From Saccharomonospora glauca K62 (lineage in GTDB: Bacteria > Actinomycetota > Actinomycetes > Mycobacteriales > Pseudonocardiaceae), in contig NZ_CM001484.1 of NCBI RefSeq assembly GCF_000243395.2, positions 2,227,847 through 2,291,846 on the forward strand: 64,000 nt of DNA, given 5' to 3'. The notes beneath the pieces were generated by a model that saw only the letters and a program-made list of their open reading frames with translations, was not told the origin of the DNA and did not search any database. Position numbers and translations under genes: made by a program. Below, in pieces: positions 43,857-56,500 of this stretch. Numbering within the stretch: the stretch's first letter is position 1; each line of letters begins with the position of its first letter.

Positions 43857-45455
43857 TCAGCGCAGAGCGCCGAGCGGGGTGGAGGGTCGGTCGGCGACCG
43901 CCTCGACGAAAGCGAGCACGGAGCGCGCCGTGTTGGCGAACGCGCGCACGGTCTCGCGGGGCGGGCCGAGGTGGTCGGTGGCCGCGATGTGGAAGGCGGG
44001 GGTGGCGAGGTCGAGCGTCACGGTGACCGCCGTTCCCGGCGCCGGGTCGAGTCGGGTTCCCCCGGTGGTGGCCGCCAACGCGACCGGCATCGGGCGGTCG
44101 CGAAGGTCGTGCAGCGGATACCGTGCGGGCACGTCCCGCAGGTACGTGCCCGCGTCGGACATCTCGGCCAGGGTGCTTGCCACCCGGTTCACCGCCGCCG
44201 GGAAACCCAGCTCCGGGGCCGGAGCCACCGGGAGCGGCACGTCGCGGGTGACGAGCACCTCCAGGCCCGCCACCGCCTCCCGGCGGTGGTCGTCGCTGAA
44301 ACGCACGGTGCCGAAGCGGTCGCCGAGGCACGTCGTCCACGCGGTGACCAACGCGGCCGCCGGGTCGAGGCCCCGCTCTCGTAATCCGGTGAGGACCGAA
44401 GGGCGGATCAACGTCGTGCGCCGGGTGACCGGCGACGGCAGCCACAGGGGACGAATCGGGGCCTCGGCCGGACCGGTGCAGGCGGTGAGCGTGTCCAGCC
44501 ACCGACTCTCGCGCGGCGCCCAGCGTTCGAACCACGAAAGGAACGCCGAACCCGGCGGTTCGGGGAGACGCTCGGACACACCCATCGCGGTGAACGCCTC
44601 GCCGGGGGCCACCGAGTCGCCGTCCACCGTCTGCAGCCCGGTCACCTCGACGGCGCCGTCGGCGGTGCTCATCCGAACCACCTCGTCGTGGACGGAGAGC
44701 ACCGTTCCCGGCGCGGCGTCTCCCGCACCGGGAAGCGCGCGAAGCCCGGTCACGAGAAACGCCTCGGTGCCCAGCACCAGCCGAGGTCTGCCGAAGCGGT
44801 TGTCGAACCGACCGAACTCCCCGGCCCGGCACCAGCGATCGAGTTCCGCCGCGGTCTGGTTCCCGGTGACGAGGCCACCACCGGGGAACAACCGACGTGC
44901 CGAGAAGTAGCTGCGCGCGGCGGGATCCTGCGGGACCGGGGTCAGCGTGCCGTCCCGCAGCCCGTCGAGCAGCTCTTCGAAGGCCGACAGGGCGTGTTCG
45001 TGGCAGCGCACGTCGAGGGCCAACGTGGTGTCGTCGGGCTCGATCGGGAACCGGCGCTGCACGAGGACGCGCCCGGCGTCGACCTCGGCGACCATCTCGT
45101 GCCAGGTCACGCCGTGCTCGGTCTCTCCGTGCAGCAACGCCCAGGTCGTCTGGTGCACCCCGGCGTACTTCGGCAGCGGCGAGCTGTGCAGGTTGATGGC
45201 CATCCGGCGCGGTCTGGCCAGATCGTCGGGGCGCAGCACCACGTCGTTGGTGACGCTGAACAGGTAGTCGGGTCGCTCGTCGTCCAGTTCGGACAGCCGC
45301 TCGACCACCGTGATGCCGCGCTCGCTCGCCCACTCCCGCGCGGGCGGGTATCGGGTCACCATGCCGGTGACCCGGTGACCCCGTGCGACCAGCACCTCGG
45401 CGCACTCCACGAGTAACGCGCCCCAGCCGATCAGCTGGCAGGTGAACGCGGTCAT
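43857..45455 (-). CDS. formyltransferase-like protein with condensation-domain-like C-terminus
   Basis: The 532-residue protein starts with a methionyl-tRNA-formyltransferase-like domain (about 1-200): the [12 protein letters not shown] motif (about 90-101) and the [11 protein letters not shown] stretch. A formyltransferase C-terminal-like domain follows (about 200-300). The remaining 230 residues resemble the C-terminal half of an NRPS condensation domain ([32 protein letters not shown]). Formyl transfer from 10-formyl-tetrahydrofolate to an amine is the family activity. The ATG at 45455 overlaps the upstream NRPS-PKS stop by 4 bp. Whether it formylates the chain, a hydroxylamine or a side-chain amine is unknown. 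Confidence 0.85.
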   Translation of the reverse strand: MTAFTCQLIGWGALLVECAEVLVARGHRVTGMVTRYPPAREWASERGITVVERLSELDDERPDYLFSVTNDVVLRPDDLARPRRMAINLHSSPLPKYAGVHQTTWALLHGETEHGVTWHEMVAEVDAGRVLVQRRFPIEPDDTTLALDVRCHEHALSAFEELLDGLRDGTLTPVPQDPAARSYFSARRLFPGGGLVTGNQTAAELDRWCRAGEFGRFDNRFGRPRLVLGTEAFLVTGLRALPGAGDAAPGTVLSVHDEVVRMSTADGAVEVTGLQTVDGDSVAPGEAFTAMGVSERLPEPPGSAFLSWFERWAPRESRWLDTLTACTGPAEAPIRPLWLPSPVTRRTTLIRPSVLTGLRERGLDPAAALVTAWTTCLGDRFGTVRFSDDHRREAVAGLEVLVTRDVPLPVAPAPELGFPAAVNRVASTLAEMSDAGTYLRDVPARYPLHDLRDRPMPVALAATTGGTRLDPAPGTAVTVTLDLATPAFHIAATDHLGPPRETVRAFANTARSVLAFVEAVADRPSTPLGALR

Positions 45456-48400
45456 CGCTCGTTCCGCCCCAGCGCGGTCGTGAGGACCTTCGCCAGCGTG
45501 GCCACGTGCGGTTCCCGCAGCATGGTCTCGTGTCCACCGGGGACCACGTGTCGCGTCAGGTTCGAAGCGTAGGCCCGCCAGCCGTAGCAGTCGGTGCCCT
45601 CGGCCGGGCTCTCTTCCGCCTGCAAGAACACGACCGGCCCCGAGTACGGCCGTGGCCGGTGGGTCTGCCACGCCGACAGGTTGTGGTGCGCGGCGACGAA
45701 GAGGCGGTGCAGCCGGTCCGCGTCGGCACCCGGCTGGACGAGCCCTCGTTCGCTCGCCCACTCCGCGTACCGTCGCATCCGCTCGGCGACCGTGCCTGCG
45801 CCCGGATCGGGCAGCTCTGATTCGTCGAGGTCGCGGGCGTCGAGCAGCGCGAGCACGATCTCCGCCTCCGTCGTCCGCACCGGGGCGTCCGGGTTCGGCG
45901 GCTCCACGTCCATGATCACCACGTCGGCGACCCGCTCCCCCGCGTCGGCGAGCTGCCGGGCCATCTCGAAGGCGATCGCGCCGCCGAGGGACCAGCCACC
46001 GAGGTGGTACGGGCCCTCGGGTTGTTCGGACCGGATGTCGGCGACGTAACGGGCGGCGAGTTCCGTCACCGTCGCGGTACCGTCCACACCCGACAGTGAG
46101 GGCGACTGGAGGCCGTAGAGCGACCAGGTCGGGGCCAGGTGCTCGGCCAGCGCGTGGTAGCAGAGCACGGTGCCGCCGAGCGGGTGCACCAGGAAGAGCT
46201 TCCGCGCTCCCGGCCCCGTGCGTACCGGTACCACGCAGGAGGGCGAGGGCTCCTCGGCCGCGCCCAGCTTGCCCGCGAGCAGTTCCACTGTGGTGGCCTT
46301 GAGCACGGTGGCCAGCGAGACGGTGGCGTCGGGGAACTCCGCCTGCAAGGCGCTGACCAGCCGCACCGCCAGCAGCGAATGCCCACCGAGTTCGAAGAAG
46401 TTGTCGCGGACGCCGACCCGGTCGATGCCCAGCAGTCCCTGCCACAGGGCGCAGATGCGGCGTTCGACGTCGTTTCGCGGCGCCAGGTACTCGGTCGCCA
46501 GGTCCGGGCGCGGATACACCGTCTCCGGCACCTCCGGGCCCGGTTTCTCCCCGTCCCGCTCGGATGCCGTCTCGGCGATCCGGGCGCTCAGGTCCGCGGT
46601 GGAGATCACGAGGTGGGCCGGTGGGTCGCCGGTGAGGACCCGGCGCACGACCTCGGCGGCCTCGGCGTCGTCCAGCCCGAGGCGGCCCGTGTCGCGCCAG
46701 GCGTCCCACGTCAGCGCGAGCCACGGGGTGTCGCCCCGCGTGGACCGGCGGAGGGCGAACAACTCGGCGTAGCGGGCGGCGGCCGCGTAGGCGGCGAGAC
46801 CCGCGCCGCCGAGCACCGAGGACAGCGACGAGGAGACCAGCACGAAGTCGCGCTTGCGATCCGACAGGACCCGGTCGAGCACGGCGAGCCCGTGGACCTT
46901 GGCGGCGAGGTGCGGGCGGACGTGGTCGGGGGTAACGTCGGCGATCGGCACCAATCGGTCGTCTGACACCACGCCGGCCACGTGGAAGACCCCGTCGAAG
47001 TGCCCGAGTCGTTCCTCCAGACGGGCGACGGCCTCGCGGAAGGCCTCCTCGTCGGCGACGTCCGCCGAGGCCGTGACCACCTCGCAGCCGGCTTCCCGTA
47101 GTTCACGGATCACCCGGATCTCGTCGGCGACGCGGTCACCGGCCTCCGCCTCGGCGAGGTAGCGAGACCACTTCTCGGCCGGAGGCAGCGCGGACCGCCG
47201 GACGACACCGATCCGGCACCCCGCCAGTTGCCGCGCGATCGCGGAGCCGAGCCGGCCCAGCCCGCCGACGACGAGGTAGCAGCCGTCGGACCGCAGCAAC
47301 GAGGTCCCGGTCTCGGGCAGCGCCACCCCGGCGTAGCCGGGGAGCCAGCGGTCCAGTCCCCGGTACGCCACGCACGTCTCCTCGCCCGCCAGAAGTTCGG
47401 CGACGAGATGATCGCGGAGCCGCTCGCGGCGCTCACCGGGCTCGACCGGCCCCACGTCGAGGTAGCGGAATCGCAGCTCCGCCAGTTCCTGCTCCGCCAC
47501 GCGCAGCAGCGACGACAGCATGCCGCGTTCGGGACGAAGCGCGGGTTCGTCGGCCACGGCGAGACCCGACACGGCCACGACGGACACGCTCACCTCGGTG
47601 ATCCGGTTCCGGGCCAGTGCCCTGAGGAGGAAGAGCACGGCGTGGAAGTCCCGGAAGGGGTCGCGGCCGGAGTCGTCGGCGTCGCCGTCCAGCGTGCCCG
47701 TGCCGTACACGATGTGTGCGGGCAGGGCCCCGGCGTCGCGGAGCGCGGTGACGAGGCGCTCCCAGTCCTCCGGGTTCTCCGGAGCGACCAGGTAGCCGTC
47801 GGCGCCGAGGTCGGTGAAGGACCCGCCCCAGCGCACCTCGGTGACGCGGTCGCCGCGGGCACCGACGAGCTCGCCCGCGATCGTGTCCGGGCCCACGAGC
47901 AACCAGGACGTCGGAGTGTCCGGGACGGACGGGCGGGGCGCACGGGTCCAGGTGGTGGTGGAGAACCAGTCCGCCGGGTCGGTCAGGCGGTCTCCCGAGG
48001 CCACCGGAGCGGGCGCGGCGTCCGCGGGTGGTTCGAGCCAGTAGCGGCTGCGCTCGAACGGATAGGTCGGCAGCAGCAGGCGACGACGACGCTGTCCGGT
48101 GAACAACTCCCGCCAGCGCAGAACGGCGCCGGACAGCCACAGGCGAGCGAGCGCGGCGACGAAGTCGTACTCGGCGTCGGCCTCCCCGGTAGGGGCCTCG
48201 GGCAGGACCTCGACGAGTTCCCCGGCGGGGGTTTCCCAGCCGGATATCCCGGTGGTCGCGCCGACCACCACCAGCACCTGCGCGGGGTCGTCCGCCAGCG
48301 GGCCGAGCACGTCACCGAGGTCGCCGGTCTCCCAGATACGGTCGGTCCAGAAGGACGGGTCGGCCACGTCGTCGTCGGTGACGAACCCGCCCGTGGCCGC

Positions 48401-51400
48401 CGAACTCCACGGCATGTCCGGCAGTGGGCGAGGCTCCCCGGCGCTCTCCCCGAGCAGCAACGCCACCGCCTGCGGCAGGTCGAGCACCCCCGTCAGGCAG
48501 GCGGCCACCAGTTCCCCGGCCCCGGAGGCGACGATCTCGTCGGGCCGCAACCCGAGTTCGGTCAACGCTCGGGCCAGCGCGTAGAGCGTCACGAACCGCG
48601 CCGGGCGGTCGAGCGTCGGGTCGAGAGGCTCGTCGGCGGGCGCCAGCAGAACCGCCTCGCGCACATCGCTGCCCAGGCTCGCGGCGATCAGGTCGCAGCA
48701 CTCGTCGACCGCCGTCCGCACGAGCGGCAGCCGCCAGTACAGCTTCGCGAGCCTGCCGGGGGTCACCTCGGACGTGCCCGGCAGCACCAGCGTCCACGAG
48801 CTGTGCTCGTCGCCGTTCGCGCGAAGCCGCAGGAACTGCTCGTCGTCCTCGCGAGCGCGCCGCACCGCCTCGGCGGTCGTCCTCGCCAGCACCACGCGCC
48901 GCTGCTCCAACGCCGTGCGGCCGAGCTGCAACGTGTACGCCACGTCGGCGAGGTCGGTGTCCGGGGCGTTTTCGAGGTGGTCGGCCAGTTGCGCGACGGC
49001 GGTCTCCAGCGCGGAACGGCTGCGGGCCGAGAACGGCAGGAGCTGCCAACCCCGACCGGGCGTTGAGGGTGGACGGTCGGGAGCCTCCTCCAGGATGACG
49101 TGGGCATTGGTCCCGCCGATGCCCAGCGCGGTGACACCCGCCCGACGAGGTCGCTCACCGAGCCACGGCCGCACCTCGCTACTGACGGAGAACGGACCGC
49201 CCTCCAGGTCGGTGTTCGGGTTGGGGCGCTCGAAGTGCAGTGAAGGAGGCACGATCCCGTGCTCCACCGCCAGCGCGGCCTTCATCAGTCCGGCGACGCC
49301 CGCGGCCGTCCCCAGGTGCCCGAAGTTCGACTTCGCCGACCCGAGGGCACACGAGCCGGGCGGTAGCGGGCCCTTCTCGGTGAAGGCCTGCGTCAGCGCG
49401 GTCACCTCGATCGGGTCGCCGAGCACGGTGCCCGTGCCGTGCGCCTCGATCATCCCGATGCTGCTCGGCTCGACCTCCGCCGCGGCCAGTGCTCGGCGGA
49501 TCACCTCCACCTGGCCGGACACGCCGGGGGCGGTGTAGCCGACCTTGGCCGACCCGTCGTTGTTGATCGCCGAGCCCCGGATCACCGCGTGGATCGGGTC
49601 GCCGTCGGCCAGCGCGTCGGACAGTCGCTTGAGCACCACCACGCCGACACCGCTACCGGGAATCGTGCCCTGCGAGGACGCGTCGAACGGTCGACAGTGT
49701 CCGTCCGGGCTGAAGATGCCGCCCTCGACCCACTTGTAGCCGACGTTCGGGATGAGGATCGACGCGCCACCCGCCAACGCCATGTCGCACTCGCCGGTCG
49801 CCAGCGCGCGGGCGGCGACGTGGGTGGCCACCAGCGATGTCGAGCACGCGGTCTGGATGGTCATGGCGGGGCCGCGCAGGTTCAGCTTGTACGCCACCCG
49901 CGTGGCCATGTGGTCCTTGTCCCACGAGATCAGCAGATGGGCGCCGTTGGAGTTGGGCACCGTCTCCTGGTTGACGAAGGTGTTGTGCCAGGCGTAGTCG
50001 CTGTGCCCCACCCCGGCGTAGACGCCGATCGCGCCGTCGTACTGCTCGGGGTCGTGCCCGGCGCGTTGCAGTGCCTCGGCGGAGCACTCCAAAAACAGGC
50101 GCTGCTGGGGGTCGATCAGTTCCGCCTCGCTGGGGCTGTAGCCGAAGTAGCCCGCGTCGAAGTACTCGATGTCCTCCAGCACCCCGCCACGGGGGACGAA
50201 GTCCTCGGCGAAGGCGTCGTCGCCGAAGCCCGCGGCACGGATCTCGTCGGGGGTGGCGGTGGAGATGGTCTCCAGACCGTCGATCAGGATCTTCCAGTAC
50301 TCCTCGGGCGTGCTGGCACCGGGGAAACGGCAGGCCATGCCGATCACCGCGATGTCGACACGGTCGTCGTCCTGCCGCGCTTCGCGGTCACTGCGCACCG
50401 GTCTTCCCTCCTTGGTTCCGTCGCGTCCGTGCGCGACCGGCTTCTCGGGTTCGGTCAGCTCGCGCAGGTAGGCGGCGAGCGCGGCCACGGTGGTGTGGCG
50501 GAACAGCTCCGCGAGCGGCACGGTCACCCCGAGCTGCTCGGTCAGAGCGGTGTGCGTTCGGATGAGGAGCAGCGAATGCCCACCGAGGTCGAAGAAGTTG
50601 TCGTGCAGGCCGACGTCCTGCCGCTCCAGCACGTCGCGCCAGATGCCGAGCACGAGCCGCTCCATGCGGTTGCGAGGCGCGATGCGCTGTCCCGACGCCT
50701 CGGTGTCCGGCCGTGGTGGTTCGGGCAGGCGGGAGCGGTCAACCTTGCCGCTGACCGTGCGCGGGAGCTCGGGAAGGGCGACGATGTCGTTCGGCACCAG
50801 GTACGCGGGAAGCTTGCTCCGCAGGAACTCCTTGATCGCGGCGATGTCCACTGTCGACTCATCGCCGACGACGTACCCGCTCAGGCTGCGTTTGCCCGAC
50901 CGAGAGGTGGTCACCGTCGCGGCTGCCTCCCGCACGCCCGGCGCCTCGCCCAGGGCGGCCTCCACCTCACCCGGCTCGATCCGGAAACCGCGGATCTTGA
51001 CCTGGTGGTCGACGCGCCCACGGAACTCCAGGGTCCCGTCGCTTCTCCAGCGCACCACGTCCCCGGTCCGGTACATCCGCTCACCGGGCCGGTCGGAGAA
51101 CGGGTCGGGCACGAACCGTTCCGCCGTGAGCGCGGGGTTGCCGAGGTAGCCCAGCCCCACCCCCGCTCCGGCGATGTACAGCTCCCCGAAGACCCCGGTG
51201 GGCGCGAGCTCGCCGGAGGGGTCGAGCACGTAGACCCGCGCGTGCCCCAGCGGGCGACCGAGGCTGACGTCGGGTTCCTCGGCCGCGCTCAGCTCGGCGC
51301 TGGTGGCTACCACCGTTGTCTCCGTCGGGCCGTAGACGTTGACGACCCGGCGGGCACCGGCGTCGAACATCGCGCGTGCCGTCGCCGACGGCAGCTCCTC

Positions 51401-53569
51401 ACCACCGGCGATGTAGGTGCGCAACCCGTCGGGCAGCGTGCCCGCCCGCAGCAGCTCACCCACCACGGAGGGCACGGCGAAGAAGTAGCGGGCCCACCGC
51501 GCCGCCTCGGGTGGGAGCGTGGGCACGTGCAGGGCGTTGTCCACCAGGATGACCCGGCCGCCGAAGGCCAGGGGCACCCACAGGTCCAGCACCGAGGCGT
51601 CGAAGCAGACCGAGGAGGCCGCCACCGCACCCGACAGTTCGTCGTCGTCGAGCAGATGTCGGCCCCAGGCCAGCAGGTGACGCACGGCGTCGTGCGGGAT
51701 CACCGTGCCCTTGGGGCGACCGGTCGAGCCGCTGGTGTAGATGACGTAGGCCGTGTGCCGGCCGGAAATCGTCCGGTCGTCGGGGGCGTTCTCGACGTCG
51801 GTGGAGTCGGTGCCGTCCACGGTGAACACCGGACCGGTGAAGTCGGCGAACCACGTCGGGTCCCCGGCGATCAGGGCGGCGGCGGAGGAGTCGGCGAGCA
51901 CGAACGCCCGCCGCTCGGGTGGGTAGTCGGGTTCGATCGGCACGTAAGCGCCCCCGGCGCGCAGCACCGCGAGCATCGCGATCACCAGATCGGGTTCGCG
52001 TGGCAGGCAGACCCCGACCCGGACGTCCGGACCGACCCCCGCCGCCCGCAACCGAGCGGCCAGACGAGCGGATTCGCGCTCCAGCTCGCGGTAGGTGACG
52101 CTGCGCGTCGGATGCCAGACCGCGACCGCGTCCGGCTTCTCCGCCGCCGCCCGGCACACCAGCTCCGGGAGCGTGGCGTCGGGCACCTCGACCTCCGGCC
52201 AGCCGTGTCGGCCGAGTTCGAGCAGATCCGCGCGCTCGGCGTCGTCGATCAGTGGGAGGGCGGACACCCGCGTCGCGGGAGCGGCCGTGACACCGGTGAG
52301 CAGGGTCGTGAAGCGGCGGCCGAGTCGGTGGACGGTCTCGGCGTCGAACAGGGCGGTCGCGTACTCGAACGAGCACCGGAGCCCGTCGTCGGCCTCGGCC
52401 ACGTACAACGACAGGTCGAACTTCGCCGTGTTGGTGTTCTTTCCCTGGTACTCCAGGGAGAGGTCACCGACCCCCACCTCCGCGCTCGGGGGCCCCTGGA
52501 ACACGAGGATGTTCTGGAACAACGGGTCGTGGCTGGTGTCCCGCTCGGGCGCGATCTCCTCGACCATCGTCTCGAACGGCACGTCCTGGTGGGCCATCGC
52601 GTCCACGCAGGTCCGACGCACCGCGGCCAGCAGGTCGGTGAACGTGGGATCACCTGAGAGGTCGGTCCGCAGCGGCAGGGTGTTGACGAAGAAACCGATG
52701 AGGTCTTCAAGCTCGGGCCTGCCGCGGCCGGTGATCGGAGACCCGACGACCACGTCGTTCTGTCCGGACAACCGCGACAGCAGCACCGAGAAGGCGGCCA
52801 GCACGACCATGAACATCGTGCAGTTGTGGTCCCTGGCCAGTGCCCGCAGGCGATCGGTCACCTCGGCGGGCACCGTGAAGTCGTGCCATGCGCCCCGGTA
52901 GTCGCGGCGTGCCGGACGCGGCCGGTCCAGCGGCAGCTCCGACAGCCTCGGCACGTCCCGGAGCTGGGAGCGCCAGTAGTCGAGCTGCCGGGTGAAGTCG
53001 GCCGTGTCGGGTAGCGCGCGTTGCCACACCGCGAAGTCGGGATACTGCACGGCGAGCTCGGGCAGGTTGGGTCGCTCGCCTCGGGTGAAGGCCGCGTAGC
53101 ACTCGCCCAGTTCCCGGAAGAAGATGTCCTGCGACCAAGCGTCGCAGACGATGTGGTGCATCGTGACCAGCAGGTGGTGGTCGCGCTCGCCGAGGCGGAT
53201 CAGGTGACACCGCAGCAGTGGTGGCGCAGCGAGGTCGAACGGGCGGGCCACGAACTCGGCCTCCAACTCCGCCAGCGCGCCCTCGGGGTCCGCGTGCTCC
53301 TGCAGGTCCGTGACCGGCATCGGAACCTCGACCCGCCCGTGGATGAGCTGCACCGGCTCCCCGTCGTGGACGGAGAACCCGGTGCGCAGCGCCTCGTGCC
53401 GGTCGACCACCGCGGCCACGGCTCGCCGCAGTGCCGAGACGTCCAGCGCGCCGCGCAACCGCAACGCCATCGGGATGACGTAGAACGGGTTGTCCTGGTC
53501 GAGCTGCTGCACCAGCCACAGCCGTCGCTGCGCGAAGGAGGTGGGAAACCGGTGGATGTCGTCGCTCAT
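45452..53569 (-). CDS. hybrid NRPS-PKS: C-A-PCP-KS-AT(degenerate)-KR-ACP-TE
   Basis: The 2705-residue enzyme has C (HHIVCDAWS), A (Asp657 in FDASVLDLW; pocket D-A-L-F-I-G-V-V-V, no confident amino acid), PCP (Ser near 1000), KS (about 1070-1495; Cys1242 in TACSTS, His1377 in EAHGTGT, His in KSNFGH), an AT remnant, KR (GGLGRLG near 2105), ACP (Ser2398) and TE (Ser2527 in GGWSLGG; His in GGHETML). In the AT remnant the GHSxGE motif reads ASGAGE at 1681-1686, so the acyl-carrying Ser is Gly, and the domain is short. The KR keeps Ser and Tyr but has Ala where the Asn is usual (AYAAAARY). The module needs an extender from another AT. The ATG at 53569 overlaps the PKS stop. The TE makes this the probable release point. 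Confidence 0.93.
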   Translation of the reverse strand: MSDDIHRFPTSFAQRRLWLVQQLDQDNPFYVIPMALRLRGALDVSALRRAVAAVVDRHEALRTGFSVHDGEPVQLIHGRVEVPMPVTDLQEHADPEGALAELEAEFVARPFDLAAPPLLRCHLIRLGERDHHLLVTMHHIVCDAWSQDIFFRELGECYAAFTRGERPNLPELAVQYPDFAVWQRALPDTADFTRQLDYWRSQLRDVPRLSELPLDRPRPARRDYRGAWHDFTVPAEVTDRLRALARDHNCTMFMVVLAAFSVLLSRLSGQNDVVVGSPITGRGRPELEDLIGFFVNTLPLRTDLSGDPTFTDLLAAVRRTCVDAMAHQDVPFETMVEEIAPERDTSHDPLFQNILVFQGPPSAEVGVGDLSLEYQGKNTNTAKFDLSLYVAEADDGLRCSFEYATALFDAETVHRLGRRFTTLLTGVTAAPATRVSALPLIDDAERADLLELGRHGWPEVEVPDATLPELVCRAAAEKPDAVAVWHPTRSVTYRELERESARLAARLRAAGVGPDVRVGVCLPREPDLVIAMLAVLRAGGAYVPIEPDYPPERRAFVLADSSAAALIAGDPTWFADFTGPVFTVDGTDSTDVENAPDDRTISGRHTAYVIYTSGSTGRPKGTVIPHDAVRHLLAWGRHLLDDDELSGAVAASSVCFDASVLDLWVPLAFGGRVILVDNALHVPTLPPEAARWARYFFAVPSVVGELLRAGTLPDGLRTYIAGGEELPSATARAMFDAGARRVVNVYGPTETTVVATSAELSAAEEPDVSLGRPLGHARVYVLDPSGELAPTGVFGELYIAGAGVGLGYLGNPALTAERFVPDPFSDRPGERMYRTGDVVRWRSDGTLEFRGRVDHQVKIRGFRIEPGEVEAALGEAPGVREAAATVTTSRSGKRSLSGYVVGDESTVDIAAIKEFLRSKLPAYLVPNDIVALPELPRTVSGKVDRSRLPEPPRPDTEASGQRIAPRNRMERLVLGIWRDVLERQDVGLHDNFFDLGGHSLLLIRTHTALTEQLGVTVPLAELFRHTTVAALAAYLRELTEPEKPVAHGRDGTKEGRPVRSDREARQDDDRVDIAVIGMACRFPGASTPEEYWKILIDGLETISTATPDEIRAAGFGDDAFAEDFVPRGGVLEDIEYFDAGYFGYSPSEAELIDPQQRLFLECSAEALQRAGHDPEQYDGAIGVYAGVGHSDYAWHNTFVNQETVPNSNGAHLLISWDKDHMATRVAYKLNLRGPAMTIQTACSTSLVATHVAARALATGECDMALAGGASILIPNVGYKWVEGGIFSPDGHCRPFDASSQGTIPGSGVGVVVLKRLSDALADGDPIHAVIRGSAINNDGSAKVGYTAPGVSGQVEVIRRALAAAEVEPSSIGMIEAHGTGTVLGDPIEVTALTQAFTEKGPLPPGSCALGSAKSNFGHLGTAAGVAGLMKAALAVEHGIVPPSLHFERPNPNTDLEGGPFSVSSEVRPWLGERPRRAGVTALGIGGTNAHVILEEAPDRPPSTPGRGWQLLPFSARSRSALETAVAQLADHLENAPDTDLADVAYTLQLGRTALEQRRVVLARTTAEAVRRAREDDEQFLRLRANGDEHSSWTLVLPGTSEVTPGRLAKLYWRLPLVRTAVDECCDLIAASLGSDVREAVLLAPADEPLDPTLDRPARFVTLYALARALTELGLRPDEIVASGAGELVAACLTGVLDLPQAVALLLGESAGEPRPLPDMPWSSAATGGFVTDDDVADPSFWTDRIWETGDLGDVLGPLADDPAQVLVVVGATTGISGWETPAGELVEVLPEAPTGEADAEYDFVAALARLWLSGAVLRWRELFTGQRRRRLLLPTYPFERSRYWLEPPADAAPAPVASGDRLTDPADWFSTTTWTRAPRPSVPDTPTSWLLVGPDTIAGELVGARGDRVTEVRWGGSFTDLGADGYLVAPENPEDWERLVTALRDAGALPAHIVYGTGTLDGDADDSGRDPFRDFHAVLFLLRALARNRITEVSVSVVAVSGLAVADEPALRPERGMLSSLLRVAEQELAELRFRYLDVGPVEPGERRERLRDHLVAELLAGEETCVAYRGLDRWLPGYAGVALPETGTSLLRSDGCYLVVGGLGRLGSAIARQLAGCRIGVVRRSALPPAEKWSRYLAEAEAGDRVADEIRVIRELREAGCEVVTASADVADEEAFREAVARLEERLGHFDGVFHVAGVVSDDRLVPIADVTPDHVRPHLAAKVHGLAVLDRVLSDRKRDFVLVSSSLSSVLGGAGLAAYAAAARYAELFALRRSTRGDTPWLALTWDAWRDTGRLGLDDAEAAEVVRRVLTGDPPAHLVISTADLSARIAETASERDGEKPGPEVPETVYPRPDLATEYLAPRNDVERRICALWQGLLGIDRVGVRDNFFELGGHSLLAVRLVSALQAEFPDATVSLATVLKATTVELLAGKLGAAEEPSPSCVVPVRTGPGARKLFLVHPLGGTVLCYHALAEHLAPTWSLYGLQSPSLSGVDGTATVTELAARYVADIRSEQPEGPYHLGGWSLGGAIAFEMARQLADAGERVADVVIMDVEPPNPDAPVRTTEAEIVLALLDARDLDESELPDPGAGTVAERMRRYAEWASERGLVQPGADADRLHRLFVAAHHNLSAWQTHRPRPYSGPVVFLQAEESPAEGTDCYGWRAYASNLTRHVVPGGHETMLREPHVATLAKVLTTALGRNER

Positions 53570-56500
53570 GAGGTCATCGCTTTCGTCCGCTCGGCCGATC
53601 CGGAATCCTGGCGGTAACCACCCCGGTCGACACGGGTGATCGACGGTGTGGTCGGCGCGTTCTCCAACTCCGCGACGGCGGAGGCCAGGCCCGCCACCGT
53701 CGGTTCGGTCAACAAGGTGTGGAGGGGCACCTGCACCCGCAGCTCGCGCAGCACACGGGCGATCACCCTGGTGCCGAGCAGCGAGTGCCCGCCCAACTCG
53801 AAAAAGTTGTCGTGCACGCCGACCCGGTCGATACCGAGCAGGTCCTGCCAGATCTCGGCGAGTCGGCGTTCGGTGTCGTTGCGGGGCGCGACGTAGGTGG
53901 TCTGCAACTCGGGTCTGGCGTGGGCCGCGCTGGAACGCGGCGCGGGTTGCGAGGTCTCGCGGGTACCGGACCACTGGTCGAAGCGGGCACGCAGATCGCC
54001 CGTCGAGTTCACCAACTGCGCGGGCGGGTCCCCCGAGAGCACCCGCTCCAGCACTTCCCTCGCGTCGTTCTCGTCGATGAGGTATTCGCGAAGCGTCGTC
54101 GCGGTCTCGGGAGCGGCTCGGTCGTCGACGGTCCAGCCCTCCCACGCCAATGCCGTCCAGGGCGTGCCGCCCTCAGCCGAGCGAGCCGCGGCGAACAGTT
54201 CGGTGTAGAGGTTCGCGGCGGCATAGGCGGGAAAGCCGATGCCCCCGAGCACGGATGCGATCGACGAGCACAGCAGCACGAAGTCGAGCTCCCGCCCGGC
54301 GAACACGTCGGCCAGGACACGCACGCCGTCGGCCTTCGCGGCGAGATGTGGCCGCGCGCGCTCCGGGGTGGCCTCGGCCAGCGGCATCACACCGTCCGCG
54401 GTCACCACACCCGCCACATGGAAGACGCCGTCGAACGGTCCCAGCTCGTTTTCCAGCCGCGCCACCGCCGCGGCGAACCGTTCGGGGTCCGACACGTCGG
54501 CGGAAGCCGCCGCCACCGTGGCACCCGCGGCTTCGAGCCGACGGATCGTGGTGATCTCGGCGGCGACCGGGTCGTCGGGTTTCGCGCGGCGTAGGTAGTC
54601 GTCCCAGTCGGCCCGGTCCGGGACCACCGAACGGCGGATGACCCCGATACGGGCCTTCCGGGTGGCCAGCAGGTCGCCGATCACGGCACCGATGCGGCCG
54701 AGACCCCCCGAGATCAGGTAGCACCCGCCGTCCCGCAAGCGCGTCGCGCCGGTCCGGTCCAGCCGGGCGGGAACGAAGCCCCGGACCCACCGGGTGTCAC
54801 CGCGGTAGGCCACGCAGTCGTCGGTGCCGTACCGCAGTTCCGTCACCAACCGGGTCAGCAGCCGCTGCTCATGCCGGGGCGAGGTGGCCGGTGTGATGTC
54901 GACGAACCGGCAGCGGGCCTGCGGCATCTCCTGATCGATCACCCGGCACAACGCGGCCAGCATGCCGCGTTCGGGGAACACCTCGGACTCGCCCGCCACC
55001 GGGAGGCCGGACACCGACACGACCCCCACCTCGACGTCGTCGACGAGGCCGCAGTCGCGCCAGGCGCGCATGAGCAGCATGAGCCCGTACAACGCGGTGA
55101 AATCGCGTTCCGGGCCGTCGGCTCCGAAGACCACACGGGCGGGAACCGATCCGGACTCCGACACCGTACGCAGTACCTTCGTCCAGTCGGACACCTCGTG
55201 CGGTGACACCGTGAACCGGTCCCCGCCGAGGTCGGCGAACGACGCGTCCCAGCTCACCCGTATCATGCGGGCCGCGGAGTGGGCGACGAGCCGTTCCACC
55301 ACCGACCCCGTCGCTCCCACGACCAACCACGTCTCGTCCGGGTCGTCGTCGGTGGGAGCCGTGGGAGGCAGGCTCCGGGTCCAGTCCGGTAGGTAGAACC
55401 ACTCCGACGGATCGGAGCGACGGGAGGTGTCGGGCGGCGCCTCGGCCGGGGTGGTCGTGGTGGGAGCGGCGAGCCAGAAGCTGTCGCGCTCGAACGGGTA
55501 GCCGGGCAGCCCCGTGCGACGCCAGTCCGTCTCCCGGTACCGCACCTCCCAGTTGACGTCGACACCGGCGAGCCAGACCCGCGACAGCGCCTCCAGCAGG
55601 GTCACCTCGTCGTCCTCGGTGTCGCGTGCCGACCGCGTGGAGGCCACCACGAGCCCGTCGTCCGCGCGGTCCGGATGTTGCGCCAGCAGGCTGCCCAGCG
55701 CACGACCGGGACCGAGCTCGATCACGACCGGAGAGGTCAGTTGCCACACGGCGGCCGCCTGGTCGGCGAACCGCACCGTGGCCACGCTGTGCCGCGCCCA
55801 GTACTCCGGGTCGGTCGCCTCCTCCGCCGTGATCCAGTCCCCGGTGACGTTGGACAGGTACGGGATTCGAGGAGCGTGCAGGGCAACGCCGTCGAGGTCC
55901 GCGCGCAGCTTCTCCCCGAGGGGCCGCATCATCCACGAGTGGAACGCGTGCTCCGCAGGAACCCGGCGGCTGGCGATTCCCTCGTCCCGCAGCCGGGCCG
56001 CCAGCGCGTCGACGTCCTCGGCCGGACCGGCGACCACGCACAGCGACTGAGTGTCTACAGCGGACAGCGAGATCCGGTCACCGAGCCACGGCGTCAACTG
56101 CTCCTCGGAGCTCATCACCGCGAGCATCGACCCGTTCGGCAGCCCTTCGATGTGGCGGGCGCGGCGGGCCACCAGCCAGGTCGCGTCCACCAGCGAGAGC
56201 ACCCCCGCCACCGCAGCGGCCACGTACTCGCCCACGCTGTAGCCGAGCATGGCATCGGGGCGGACTCCGTGGTGCTGCCACAACTGGGCCAACGCGTACT
56301 GCACGGCGAACAACAGAGGCTGAGCCACGACGGTGTCGTCGAGCGGGCCCGGTCCGCGTTCCCGCACGAGCCGCGCAAAGGGGTCGGCGGGTTGCTCCTC
56401 GGCCGCCTCCGCCTCGCTGTCGAACAACCGCTCGCGGAGGTCGAAACCCAGGTGGCGGGCGAACAACGCGCAGCAACGGTCGAACTCGTCGCGGAAGACC

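Noticed and set aside
49439-52657. 1072-codon open frame on the + strand inside the NRPS-PKS gene
   Set aside because: Antisense frame of a synthetase with intact catalytic motifs on the other strand.
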